Shown here in pieces: positions 1 to 6,644 of a DNA stretch of 9,378 bases. The translations under genes and the position numbers were made by a program. Position 1 is the first letter of the stretch. Every line of letters begins with the position of its first letter. Under the pieces are notes generated by a model. It was not told the origin of the DNA. It saw nothing but the letters and a program-made list of their open reading frames with translations, and did no database searches. The DNA is from Thermoleophilia bacterium. GTDB taxonomy: Bacteria; Actinomycetota; Thermoleophilia; Miltoncostaeales; Miltoncostaeaceae. The stretch lies in assembly GCA_016463385.1 (NCBI GenBank), contig JAEMRL010000072.1, positions 1 to 9,378 of the forward strand. Reading direction: 5' to 3'.

Positions 1-205
1 GACGGGTGGTCGCCGGGGGCCGCGGCGCGGGCTGCTCGCGCGTCGGCATCGGGAGGTCGATGACCGGCAGATCCTCATCGGCGATCGAGTCCCCGGGGAG
101 GGCGGCGCGCGAGAGCATGATGCTGAGCACGGCGCCCACGAGCAGGGCGCCGATCACCAGCAGGGTGCCGGAGTTGCGCCGCAGCGTCTTGCGCAGTCGA
201 TCCAC
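1..205 (-). CDS. Membrane-anchored protein of unknown function (N-terminal part, runs off the left edge)
   Basis: Reading leftwards from a GTG at 205-203, a frame stays open for 68 codons to the window edge, and nearly every third codon position is G or C, as in a real gene of this genome. The protein begins with a basic stretch (MDRLRKTLRRN), then one hydrophobic segment at about residues 14-33 (TLLVIGALLVGAVLSIMLSR), then an acidic and proline-rich stretch (residues 39-68). This is the layout of a signal-anchored protein with its bulk outside the membrane, a linker following the helix. The functional domain lies beyond the window, so no family can be assigned. The GTG was chosen because it gives the right positive-inside N-terminus. 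No Shine-Dalgarno sequence is visible before it, so the start is uncertain by a few codons. The gene is divergent from uvrC, with 111 bases between the two starts. Confidence 0.7.
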   Translation of the reverse strand, partial: MDRLRKTLRRNSGTLLVIGALLVGAVLSIMLSRAALPGDSIADEDLPVIDLPMPTREQPAPRPPATTR

Positions 206-246
206 ACGGCGATCGTGGCACAGCCCCGGCCGGGGGCCGCCCGGGG

Positions 247-260
247 TGAGAGAAGTCTCA
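247..260. repeat. Short inverted repeat in the divergent intergenic region
   Basis: TGAGA and TCTCA are separated by GAAG, giving a perfect 5-bp inverted repeat. It lies between the start of the membrane-anchored gene (205) and uvrC (317). It could be a small operator or a chance match, and nothing else supports a function. Confidence 0.25.
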
Positions 261-290
261 TCCGCCCGGAGGGGGCATGGGCAGCGCGAT

Positions 291-317
291 CTCGGACCGA
301 CCTATACTCGGTCCGAG
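291..317 (+). promoter_or_regulatory. uvrC promoter: -10 hexamer inside a perfect 10-bp palindrome, leaderless start
   Basis: The arms CTCGGACCGA (291-300) and TCGGTCCGAG (308-317) are perfect inverted repeats around the 7-base spacer CCTATAC. Each arm also holds a smaller palindrome (TCGG-A-CCGA and TCGG-T-CCGA), so the site can be read as two 9-bp operators 16 bp apart, about one and a half helical turns. A good -10 hexamer, TATACT, spans 303-308. With transcription starting about 7-8 bases downstream, the mRNA would begin at or next to the GTG at 317, and there is no Shine-Dalgarno sequence. Both facts fit a leaderless transcript, a common arrangement in actinobacteria. No convincing -35 box is seen. 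A protein bound to the palindrome would block the -10 region, so negative control of uvrC is a reasonable inference. The sequence does not resemble the usual LexA boxes. Confidence 0.6.
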
Positions 318-2269
318 TGAGCGACGCCGCCCCCCTTCGCGAGCAGCTCGCGGGACTGCCCACGGGTCCCGGCGTCTACATCTACCGCGACGACGCCGAC
401 CGCGTCCTCTACGTGGGCAAGGCGAAGTCGATCCGCCGTCGCGTGCTCTCCTACTTCCAGGCCCCCCTGCGCCCCGACGAGGGCGGCGCCCGCCGCCGCA
501 TGAGCGCCCGTGGCGGCCTGCATCCGAAGATCGACGACCTCGTCGAGCGCATCGACCGGGTGGAGGTCTTCGTCACCGGGTCCGAGAGCGAGGCGCTGAT
601 CCTCGAGGCCAACCTGGTCAAGACGCACCGGCCGCCCTTCAACGTGCGGCTGCGCGACGACAAGAGCTACCCCTACATCGCGATCAGCCTCGACGAGGAG
701 TATCCGCGGGTCTACTTCACGCGGGAGAAGCACCGGCGCGACCGGCTCTACTTCGGGCCCTTCTCCAACGCCTACAAGGTCCGCGAGACCCTCAACCTGA
801 TCGGCAAGATCTTCCCCAGCCGCCCCTGCGAGGGGCGCGAGCCGGGGCGGCCGTCGGGCGTCCCCTGCCTCGATTACCACATCAAACGCTGCCTGGCGCC
901 GTGCGTCGGCTACATCTCGCGCGAGGACTACCGGGCGCTGATCGACCAGATCACCGCGTTCCTGTCGGGGCGCTACCGCGGCCTCGAGCGCGAGCTCGAG
1001 GAGGAGATGCGCGCCGCCGCCGAGGCCCAGGAGTTCGAGCGGGCGGCCGCCGTGCGGAACCGTCTGTCGGCCGTGCGCCACCTGATGGAGCGCCAGTTCG
1101 CGACCGCCGGCTCGGTCGGCACGGCCGACGTGCTCGGCGTCGCCATCGACGGCGAGGCGGCCAACGTGCAGGTGCTCCAGGTCCGCGACGGCGTGCTCCA
1201 GGACCGCCAGTCGTTCTTCCTCGACACGGCCGGCGCCGAGGACGAGGCCACCGTGCTCGTGCAGTTCGCCTACGAGTACTACGCCATGGCCCTGGCGATC
1301 CCGGCACTGGTCGTGATCCCTCAGGACAGCGCCGCCGAGGCCGATCTCGGGGCGTTGCTGTCGGAGCGCCGGGGAAGCCGGGTGGAGGTGCGCGCGTCCT
1401 CGCGCGGCGACAAGCGCAAGCTCGCCGAGCTCGCCCAGAAGAACGCCCGCTTCGCCCTCGACCAGGACCGCCGCCAGCACGAGCAGGCCCGCTCGCGGCG
1501 ACGCGACGCGCTGGCCGACCTCCAGCAGCGCCTCGGGCTGCCGGCGCCACCGGCGCGGATCGAGTGCTACGACATCTCCAACCTCGGGGACACCTACGCC
1601 GTCGCGTCGATGGTGGTCTTCGAGGGGGGCGCGCCCGCCAAGGCGCACTACCGCACCTTCACCATGCGCTACGAGGGCGGCCCCGACGACTTCGCGCGGA
1701 TGGAGGAGGCGCTCACGCGCCGCTTCGCCCGGATGCTGGCCCCCGAGGACGACCCCTCCTTCGCCGCGCGGCCCGGGCTGGTCGTCATCGACGGGGGCAA
1801 GGGGCAGCTCGGGGCGGCGATCGCGGGCATGCGCAGCGCCGGCGTCGAGGACGTCCCGGTGGTCAGCCTGGCGAAGAAGCGCGAGGAGGTCTTCCGTCCC
1901 GGCCGGGCGGAGCCCCTCCTCCTCGACGAGGGCTCCTCGGCGCTGCGGGTGCTGCAGCACATCCGCGACGAGGCCCACCGCTTCGCGCTGCGCCACCACC
2001 GCGGCAAGCGCGACCGCGGGATGACCCGGAGCGTGCTCGACGCCCTCCCCGGAGTGGGTCCGGCGCGCAAGGGCGCGATCCTGCGGCACTTCGGCTCGAT
2101 CGAGCGTTTCCTGTCGGCCAGCCGCGAGGAGCTGGAGGCCGTGCCGGGGGTGCCGTCGAAGGTGGCACGCGACGTGTACGACCGGCTCCACAAGACGGCG
2201 GGTCCGCGCGAGGGCGCGGCGCCGGTCGCGAACGGGGTCGCCTCAGCGGGGGAGGATGCATGGAGCTGA
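317..2269 (+). CDS. uvrC: UvrABC system protein C (excinuclease subunit)
   Basis: UvrC makes both incisions flanking a DNA lesion in nucleotide excision repair, after loading by UvrA and UvrB. At 650 residues from the GTG at 317 it is near the usual family length. In order it shows the GIY-YIG nuclease domain (GVY at 19-21, YVG at 32-34, basic residues at 40-42, catalytic Glu97 in EALILEANL), four cysteines (171, 184, 192, 196) spaced like the iron-sulfur cluster ligands of UvrC, and the UvrB-binding UVR motif (about 230-254). The RNase H-like nuclease follows, with the triad Asp419 (ECYDIS), Asp492 (IDGGKGQ) and His554 (DEAHRFA), then tandem helix-hairpin-helix motifs (about 573-623). The frame is open upstream to an ATG at 215, but the family's conserved N-terminus starts a few residues after the GTG. 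A short Arg/Gly-rich insertion (about residues 51-70) lies within the first nuclease domain. Its last 10 bases overlap rapZ. Confidence 0.97.
   Translation: MSDAAPLREQLAGLPTGPGVYIYRDDADRVLYVGKAKSIRRRVLSYFQAPLRPDEGGARRRMSARGGLHPKIDDLVERIDRVEVFVTGSESEALILEANLVKTHRPPFNVRLRDDKSYPYIAISLDEEYPRVYFTREKHRRDRLYFGPFSNAYKVRETLNLIGKIFPSRPCEGREPGRPSGVPCLDYHIKRCLAPCVGYISREDYRALIDQITAFLSGRYRGLERELEEEMRAAAEAQEFERAAAVRNRLSAVRHLMERQFATAGSVGTADVLGVAIDGEAANVQVLQVRDGVLQDRQSFFLDTAGAEDEATVLVQFAYEYYAMALAIPALVVIPQDSAAEADLGALLSERRGSRVEVRASSRGDKRKLAELAQKNARFALDQDRRQHEQARSRRRDALADLQQRLGLPAPPARIECYDISNLGDTYAVASMVVFEGGAPAKAHYRTFTMRYEGGPDDFARMEEALTRRFARMLAPEDDPSFAARPGLVVIDGGKGQLGAAIAGMRSAGVEDVPVVSLAKKREEVFRPGRAEPLLLDEGSSALRVLQHIRDEAHRFALRHHRGKRDRGMTRSVLDALPGVGPARKGAILRHFGSIERFLSASREELEAVPGVPSKVARDVYDRLHKTAGPREGAAPVANGVASAGEDAWS
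2251..2255 (+). promoter_or_regulatory. Shine-Dalgarno site of rapZ inside the uvrC end
   Basis: GGAGG lies within a G-rich run (from 2248) in the last codons of uvrC and precedes the ATG at 2260 by four bases. This selects ATG 2260 over the out-of-frame ATG at 2256, which directly abuts the site. Translation of rapZ is therefore likely coupled to that of uvrC. Confidence 0.7.
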
Positions 2270-3144
2270 CGATCATCACCGGCATGAGCGGCGCCGGGAA
2301 GAGCAAGGCGATGGGCGCCTTCGAGGACGCCGGGTGGTTCTGCGTCGACAACCTGCCCCCGGGGCTGCTTCCGGCCTTCGCCGACCTGGTGCTGCTGGAG
2401 GGCTCGCGGGTGGAGCGGGCGGCGGTGGCCTGCGACGTGCGCGGCGGCATCTGGTTCAAGGACCTCGAGCCGGTGCTCGAGCGCGTGGAGGCGGCGACCG
2501 GCGTACGTCCGCGCGTCGTCTTCCTGGAGGCCTCCGACGAGGCCCTCCTCAACCGCTTCCGCGAGACCCGCCGCCGCCACCCGCTGTCGGACGGCGGCAC
2601 GGTGTCGGACGGCATCGAGCGCGAGCGGGCCGAGCTCGCCGACGTGCGCGCCCGGGCCGATCTGGTCATCGACACCACGGGGATGTCGATCTGGGACCTC
2701 CGCCGCCGCGTCACCGAGGCGCTGATGACGCCCGAGAGCCGGCCGCGCCTGCACGTGGAGTTCGTGTCGTTCGGCTACAAGTACGGGGTCCCGCGGGACG
2801 TGGACCTCCTGTTCGACGTCCGCTTCCTCCAGAACCCGCACTACATCCCCGAGCTCAACCCGCTGACGGGACTCGACGCGCCGGTGGCCGACTTCGTCGC
2901 CGCCGCGCCCGGCATGGAGGAGTTCCGCACCCGCCTCGAGTCGCTGCTCGACTTCCTGCTGCCGGCCTACGCCCAGGAGGGCAAGAGCAGCGTCGTGATC
3001 GGGATCGGCTGCACCGGAGGCCGCCATCGCAGCGTCGCGATCGCCGAGATGCTCGCCGCCCGCTACGGCCGGGCGCTCGACGTGCGCGTGATGCACCGCC
3101 ACATCGGCCGCTCCACCGGCGCGCCCACCGAGCCCGCCGCATGA
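2260..3144 (+). CDS. rapZ: RapZ/YvcJ-family nucleotide-binding protein
   Basis: The protein has 294 residues, near the family's roughly 285-295. The N-terminal P-loop domain has a Walker A motif GMSGAGKS (8-15) followed by the family signature CVDNLPPGLLP (28-38). The C-terminal domain carries FVSFGYKYGVP (168-178), RFLQNPHYIPEL (198-209) and GIGCTGGRHRSV (248-259), all hallmarks of the family. In Escherichia coli RapZ is the RNase E adapter that controls glucosamine-6-phosphate synthase through small RNAs. In Gram-positive bacteria (YvcJ) it binds and hydrolyses nucleotides and its target is less clear, so the RNA-adapter role should not be assumed here. It overlaps uvrC by 10 bases and yvcK by 4 (ATGA), consistent with one translationally coupled transcript. 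The pairing with yvcK is conserved across Gram-positive bacteria and suggests a joint role in amino-sugar and envelope carbon supply. Confidence 0.95.
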   Translation: MELTIITGMSGAGKSKAMGAFEDAGWFCVDNLPPGLLPAFADLVLLEGSRVERAAVACDVRGGIWFKDLEPVLERVEAATGVRPRVVFLEASDEALLNRFRETRRRHPLSDGGTVSDGIERERAELADVRARADLVIDTTGMSIWDLRRRVTEALMTPESRPRLHVEFVSFGYKYGVPRDVDLLFDVRFLQNPHYIPELNPLTGLDAPVADFVAAAPGMEEFRTRLESLLDFLLPAYAQEGKSSVVIGIGCTGGRHRSVAIAEMLAARYGRALDVRVMHRHIGRSTGAPTEPAA

Positions 3145-4106
3145 ACCGCCGCCCCCACATCGCGGCGCTCGGCGGCGGCACCGGGCTCTCCTCGCTGCTG
3201 CGCGGGCTCAAGCGCCGCTCGCTCGACATCACGGCCATCGTGACGGTGGCCGACGACGGCGGCTCGTCGGGGCGCCTGCGGCGCGAGCTCGGCGTGCTCC
3301 CGCCCGGGGACATCCGCAACTGCCTGGTGGCGCTGGCCGAGGACGAGTCGCTGATGGGCCGCCTCTTCCAGCACCGCTTCGAGGGCGGCGACCTCACCGG
3401 GCACTCCTTCGGCAACCTCTTCCTGGCCGCGCTGACCGACCTGACCGGCAACTTCGACCTGGCCATCCAGGAGTGCAGCCGGGTGCTCAAGATCCGCGGC
3501 AGCGTGCTGCCCTCGACCCTGGCGCAGATCAGCCTCTGGGCCGAGCGCGCCGACGGCTCGCGGATCTGCGGGGAGAGCGCCATCACCTCGGGCGACGGCC
3601 CCTGCCGCCGCGTCTGGCTGGAGCCCGAGCCGGTGGCGCATCCGCCGTCGCTCGAGGCGATCGCCGACGCCGACCTGGTGCTGCTCGGTCCCGGCAGCCT
3701 CTTCACCAGCGTCCTCCCGCATCTTGCGGTTCCCGAGCTGGTGGACGCGATCGCCGGCGCGCGCGGCGTGCGCGCCTACGTCTGCAACGTGATGACCCAG
3801 CCGGGGGAGACCGACGGCTTCGACGCCGTGGCCCACCTCGAGCGCGTGATGGAGGCCTCCCGCGGCGCCGTCGACAAGATCGTCGTGCACGAGGGCCCGC
3901 TCGACCCGGTGGCCGCGGCCGCCTACGCCGCCCAGGGGCAGGAGCCGGTGGTGGCCGACCACGCCCGGCTGCAGGCGCTCGGGGTGACGGTGATCGCGCG
4001 CGACCTGGCCGAGGAGGGGCGCATGGTCCGCCACTCGCCGGAGGCCCTCGCGCGGGTGCTGACCGAGTTGGTCGCCGACAGCGTGGCCCCGCGACCCGTT
4101 CGTTAG
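3141..4106 (+). CDS. yvcK: YvcK/GlmR-family (CofD-like) carbon-partitioning regulator
   Basis: The protein has 321 residues, the normal size for the family. Conserved blocks are GGGTG at 11-15, VADDGGSSGRLRRE (36-49), LPPGDIRNCL (53-62), GHSFGNLFLAAL (87-98), LLGPGSLFTSVLP (171-183) and CNVMTQPGETDGF (195-207). The fold is that of CofD (2-phospho-L-lactate transferase), but these proteins form the separate YvcK/GlmR branch: they bind UDP-sugars (UDP-GlcNAc in Bacillus subtilis), stimulate glucosamine-6-phosphate synthase and are needed for growth on gluconeogenic carbon sources. Mycobacterial CuvA is a member. The start is the ATG of an ATGA overlap with the rapZ stop. In most Gram-positive genomes the next gene would be whiA, but here the coding strand ends in a 169-base gap followed by an unrelated membrane protein. 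No terminator hairpin with a U-run is seen just after the stop. Confidence 0.95.
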   Translation: MNRRPHIAALGGGTGLSSLLRGLKRRSLDITAIVTVADDGGSSGRLRRELGVLPPGDIRNCLVALAEDESLMGRLFQHRFEGGDLTGHSFGNLFLAALTDLTGNFDLAIQECSRVLKIRGSVLPSTLAQISLWAERADGSRICGESAITSGDGPCRRVWLEPEPVAHPPSLEAIADADLVLLGPGSLFTSVLPHLAVPELVDAIAGARGVRAYVCNVMTQPGETDGFDAVAHLERVMEASRGAVDKIVVHEGPLDPVAAAAYAAQGQEPVVADHARLQALGVTVIARDLAEEGRMVRHSPEALARVLTELVADSVAPRPVR

Positions 4107-4129
4107 CGGGGGATTAAGAAAAAGGACTT

Positions 4130-4140
4130 GCAACGGTTGC
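4130..4140. promoter_or_regulatory. 11-bp palindrome overlapping the -35 box of the membrane-protein promoter
   Basis: GCAAC-G-GTTGC is a perfect palindrome whose right half runs into the proposed -35 box TTGCCA (4137-4142). The same stretch can be read as two imperfect 9-mers in tandem (CTTGCAACG, GTTGCCACG). The position fits an operator, but no protein is known to bind it. Confidence 0.35.
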
Positions 4141-4172
4141 CACGAACCCAGAGGCGGCCGTAGACTGGCCGC
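4137..4172 (+). promoter_or_regulatory. Promoter of the DUF1097-like membrane-protein gene
   Basis: A -35-like TTGCCA (4137-4142) and a -10-like TAGACT (4161-4166) are 18 bases apart, the best sigma-70-type pair in the window. The -10 box is enclosed by the inverted repeat GCGGCC (4154-4159) and GGCCGC (4167-4172), with a 7-base spacer. Transcription would start near 4173, giving a leader of about 100 bases. Confidence 0.55.
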
Positions 4173-4275
4173 GCGGAGGCCCCGGAATCGGTCTCCTCCG
4201 TGGTTGCGTCGCCATCACTCGTCTTCTTTTCGGGCGGCGCGTCCCCCGTACTTCTCTTAAAGGAGCTAACGCTCT
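4173..4275 (+). promoter_or_regulatory. About 100-base untranslated leader with a strong Shine-Dalgarno site
   Basis: The leader opens with CGGAGG (4174-4179), which can pair with CCTCCG (4195-4200) as a 5'-end hairpin. The middle is pyrimidine-rich and less GC-rich than the surrounding genes. It ends with AAAGGAG (4259-4265), a strong ribosome-binding site 10 bases before the ATG at 4276. CTCCT at 4193-4197 is complementary to the AGGAG core, so an alternative 5-bp pairing could mask the site. That pairing is weak and speculative. No known riboswitch class is recognised. Confidence 0.45.
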
Positions 4276-4950
4276 ATGAGCGCACGCGCAAAGGCGATCG
4301 CGCCTCTCGCGATCGTCATCGGGATCCTCTCGTTCCTCTGGACCGAGTTCTCCCTGAACTTCACGTTCCACTGGGTAACGGTCCAGGACGAGCTCGCCGG
4401 CGACGGTCAGCTTGGTCTTCCTGAGAACTTCCACCTCGTCCTGCCGATCGCGTTCATCTCCTGGGGCCTGTTCTTCGCCGCCGGTGGCGACAACGCCGCC
4501 TTCGGCAAGATCTTCCTGGCCTGCGTCTTCGGCTCGGTGGCCGCTCTGATCACCATGCCGCTCGCCTTCTCCACGGCCGACGCTCCTGACTTCTGGGGCA
4601 TCTCGCTCTGGGTCGGCATCTTCGCCGCGATCCTGGTCCTCATCCTGATCGCTGGTGACTGGTACTACGTGGCCGGTACGTTCCCGGCCTTCGCGTCCGT
4701 GTTCCTCTGGTGGATCGCGACCGGCCTCGACGGCTGGGTCCCGAACGGTGGCGGCACCGAGAACACCGTCGCCTCCCTGGGCGACCCCGCCACCGCCGGC
4801 ATCGGCGCGGGTGGCGGTCTCCTCTCCACCCCGTGGGCGTGGGTCTGGGTCAGCGCGTTCGTGACCCTGGTCTGCGGCGTCATCCTGGGCCTGCTGTCCG
4901 CCAAGATCACGGCGGCCGTGACCCCGAAGCCGAAGACGGCCGAGGCCTGA
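4276..4950 (+). CDS. Six-helix integral membrane protein, DUF1097-like
   Basis: The protein has 224 residues, mostly hydrophobic. Likely helices are at about 8-25, 52-70, 76-98, 108-126, 129-150 and 186-208, with a short basic tail (TPKPKT). The block FISWGLFFAAGG (60-71) followed by a helix resembles the DUF1097 family (E. coli YcdZ type), whose function is unknown. It is longer than the usual DUF1097 length of roughly 160-170, mainly because of the loop after helix 1 (about 26-51) and a glycine-rich loop at about 157-181. The gene has its own promoter, a long leader and a strong Shine-Dalgarno site. It uses visibly more U-ending codons (GGT, GCT, CTT, CCT) than its neighbours, for example at 4408-4422, which in a high-GC genome can mark high expression. 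It stands alone between yvcK and a convergent nuclease, where whiA would be expected. No transport substrate can be inferred. Confidence 0.8.
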   Translation: MSARAKAIAPLAIVIGILSFLWTEFSLNFTFHWVTVQDELAGDGQLGLPENFHLVLPIAFISWGLFFAAGGDNAAFGKIFLACVFGSVAALITMPLAFSTADAPDFWGISLWVGIFAAILVLILIAGDWYYVAGTFPAFASVFLWWIATGLDGWVPNGGGTENTVASLGDPATAGIGAGGGLLSTPWAWVWVSAFVTLVCGVILGLLSAKITAAVTPKPKTAEA

Positions 4951-4953
4951 GCC

Positions 4954-4970
4954 TCAGACTCTCCGTCTGA
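4954..4970 (+). other. Small hairpin just after the membrane-protein stop
   Basis: TCAGAC (4954-4959) and GTCTGA (4965-4970) form a perfect 6-bp stem with a 5-base loop, four bases after the stop codon. It may stabilise the mRNA 3' end or add to the stronger terminator hairpin that follows. Confidence 0.35.
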
Positions 4971-4986
4971 CAGCACTGCGGTAGCG

Positions 4987-5010
4987 CCGGGGGGCCTTCG
5001 GGCCCCCCGG
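4987..5010. terminator. Bidirectional terminator hairpin between convergent genes
   Basis: CCGGGGGGCC (4987-4996) and GGCCCCCCGG (5001-5010) pair perfectly over 10 bp and close a TTCG tetraloop, a very stable RNA hairpin. It lies 36 bases after the membrane-protein stop and 17 bases beyond the nuclease stop on the other strand, so it can serve both. Neither side has a U-run. Intrinsic terminators without U-runs are common in high-GC actinobacteria, so the call rests on stem strength and position. Confidence 0.75.
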
Positions 5011-5027
5011 TCGCGTTCCGGGGCGCT

Positions 5028-5558
5028 TCAGCGGCGCGAGCGGCAGGCGGACCAGATCCCGAGGCCGGCCTCGCGGGCCGCGCTCTCGGCGGCGCGCAGG
5101 CGGGGCTGGAGCCGCCCCCGGCCGTCCCCCCGGAACACCTCGGCATAGCCCTCGGCGATCAGGCGCTCGTTGATCGTCCGCGCCGTCCCGGCGACCGACA
5201 CCTCCGCCAGCAGCCGGTCGAAGCGGTCGAACCGCCCCTGGCTGGGGTCGGTGGCGAGTGTCACCCGCGTCCCCTTCGGCAGCAGCGCCTTCGCCCGTGC
5301 CGACGCCTGCGGGCCGAAGCACTCCACCGGCCGGTCCTCGGCGACGCTCTCGGGCGCGTCCACGCCGAGCATCCGCACGCGGACGTCGTCGCCGCCCAGC
5401 CGGGCGATCAGCGTGTCCCCGTCCACCACCCGCGTGACGACGGCCTCCTCGCCGCCGGCACCACCGGCCGCCGGGGCGGCCGACGGGGCATCGACCTCGC
5501 TGCATCCGGCACAAGCGACCGCGGTCAGGGCGATGGCGGCGAGACGGGAGCGACACAT
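5028..5558 (-). CDS. Secreted, probably lipid-anchored, thermonuclease-family (SNase) protein
   Basis: The protein has 176 residues. A basic N-terminus and short hydrophobic stretch (6-18) end in cysteines at 16 and 19, followed by a low-complexity Ala/Gly/Pro linker (22-37). This is typical of an exported lipoprotein, though the lipobox (VACAGC) is imperfect. The rest is a staphylococcal-nuclease domain with VVDGDTL (44-50), VRMLGVDAPES (61-71), the FDR motif (113-115), NERLIAEGYAEV (130-141) and GLGIWSAC (165-172). By alignment with staphylococcal nuclease the catalytic Arg35, Glu43 and Arg87 correspond to Arg62, Glu70 and Arg115, and the metal-binding Asp21 and Asp40 to Asp46 and Asp67. 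It should therefore be an active calcium-dependent nuclease outside the cytoplasmic membrane, perhaps for scavenging extracellular DNA or RNA. C80 and C172 could form a disulfide. It converges with the membrane protein and diverges from gap, and is likely transcribed alone. Confidence 0.9.
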   Translation of the reverse strand: MCRSRLAAIALTAVACAGCSEVDAPSAAPAAGGAGGEEAVVTRVVDGDTLIARLGGDDVRVRMLGVDAPESVAEDRPVECFGPQASARAKALLPKGTRVTLATDPSQGRFDRFDRLLAEVSVAGTARTINERLIAEGYAEVFRGDGRGRLQPRLRAAESAAREAGLGIWSACRSRR

Positions 5559-5577
5559 GTCCCCATACTGTCAGGGG
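5559..5577 (-). promoter_or_regulatory. Putative nuclease promoter, possibly leaderless
   Basis: On the minus strand an extended -10 element (TGA-CAGTAT, 5573-5565) lies 6 bases before the ATG at 5558. No Shine-Dalgarno site fits, since the GGGG just before the ATG is too close. This points to a transcript starting at or very near the start codon. The -10 region is flanked by CCCC and GGGG (5574-5577 and 5561-5564 on plus), again an inverted repeat around the hexamer. Confidence 0.4.
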
Positions 5578-5586
5578 CGCCGTCGC

Positions 5587-5605
5587 GGGCCTGTTAGATT
5601 GGCCC
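5587..5605 (+). promoter_or_regulatory. Promoter of the gap operon (extended -10, flanked by inverted repeat)
   Basis: TG-T-TAGATT (5592-5600) is an extended -10 element, and no -35 box is found at the right distance. The arms GGGCC (5587-5591) and GGCCC (5601-5605) enclose it. Transcription would start near 5607, leaving a leader of about 26 bases with the Shine-Dalgarno site of gap. Confidence 0.5.
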
Positions 5606-5618
5606 CCGTTTTCAACAT

Positions 5619-5623
5619 GGAGG
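5619..5623 (+). promoter_or_regulatory. Shine-Dalgarno site that decides the gap start
   Basis: GGAGG sits 9 bases before the ATG at 5633, a normal spacing, but directly touches the in-frame ATG at 5624. The later ATG is therefore the likely start, and it gives the standard GAPDH N-terminus MSVRVGINGFGRIGRN. Confidence 0.75.
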
Positions 5624-5632
5624 ATGCGCCGC

Positions 5633-6637
<1,005 letters not shown>

Positions 6638-6644
6638 TCCGCCG

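Noticed and set aside
215..316. Upstream extension of UvrC from the ATG at 215
   Set aside because: It adds 34 residues without family similarity, runs through the -10 box and palindrome, and has no ribosome-binding site. The GTG at 317 matches the family N-terminus.
291..317. SOS (LexA) box upstream of uvrC
   Set aside because: Neither the GAAC-N4-GTTC type nor the CTGT-N8-ACAG type is present. The palindrome has different half-sites.
302..2191. Very long open frame on the minus strand opposite uvrC (and similar long frames opposite rapZ, yvcK and pgk)
   Set aside because: These are side effects of the high GC content and few stop codons. The predicted proteins have skewed composition and no recognisable domain, while the plus-strand genes carry clear family motifs.
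4107..4275. A small gene or degraded whiA remnant between yvcK and the membrane protein
   Set aside because: No frame in this stretch has a start with a ribosome-binding site and coding-like third positions. Promoter and leader elements explain it better.
5624..5632. Alternative gap start at ATG 5624
   Set aside because: It directly touches the GGAGG site, leaving no spacing, and adds three residues (MRR) not typical of the family.
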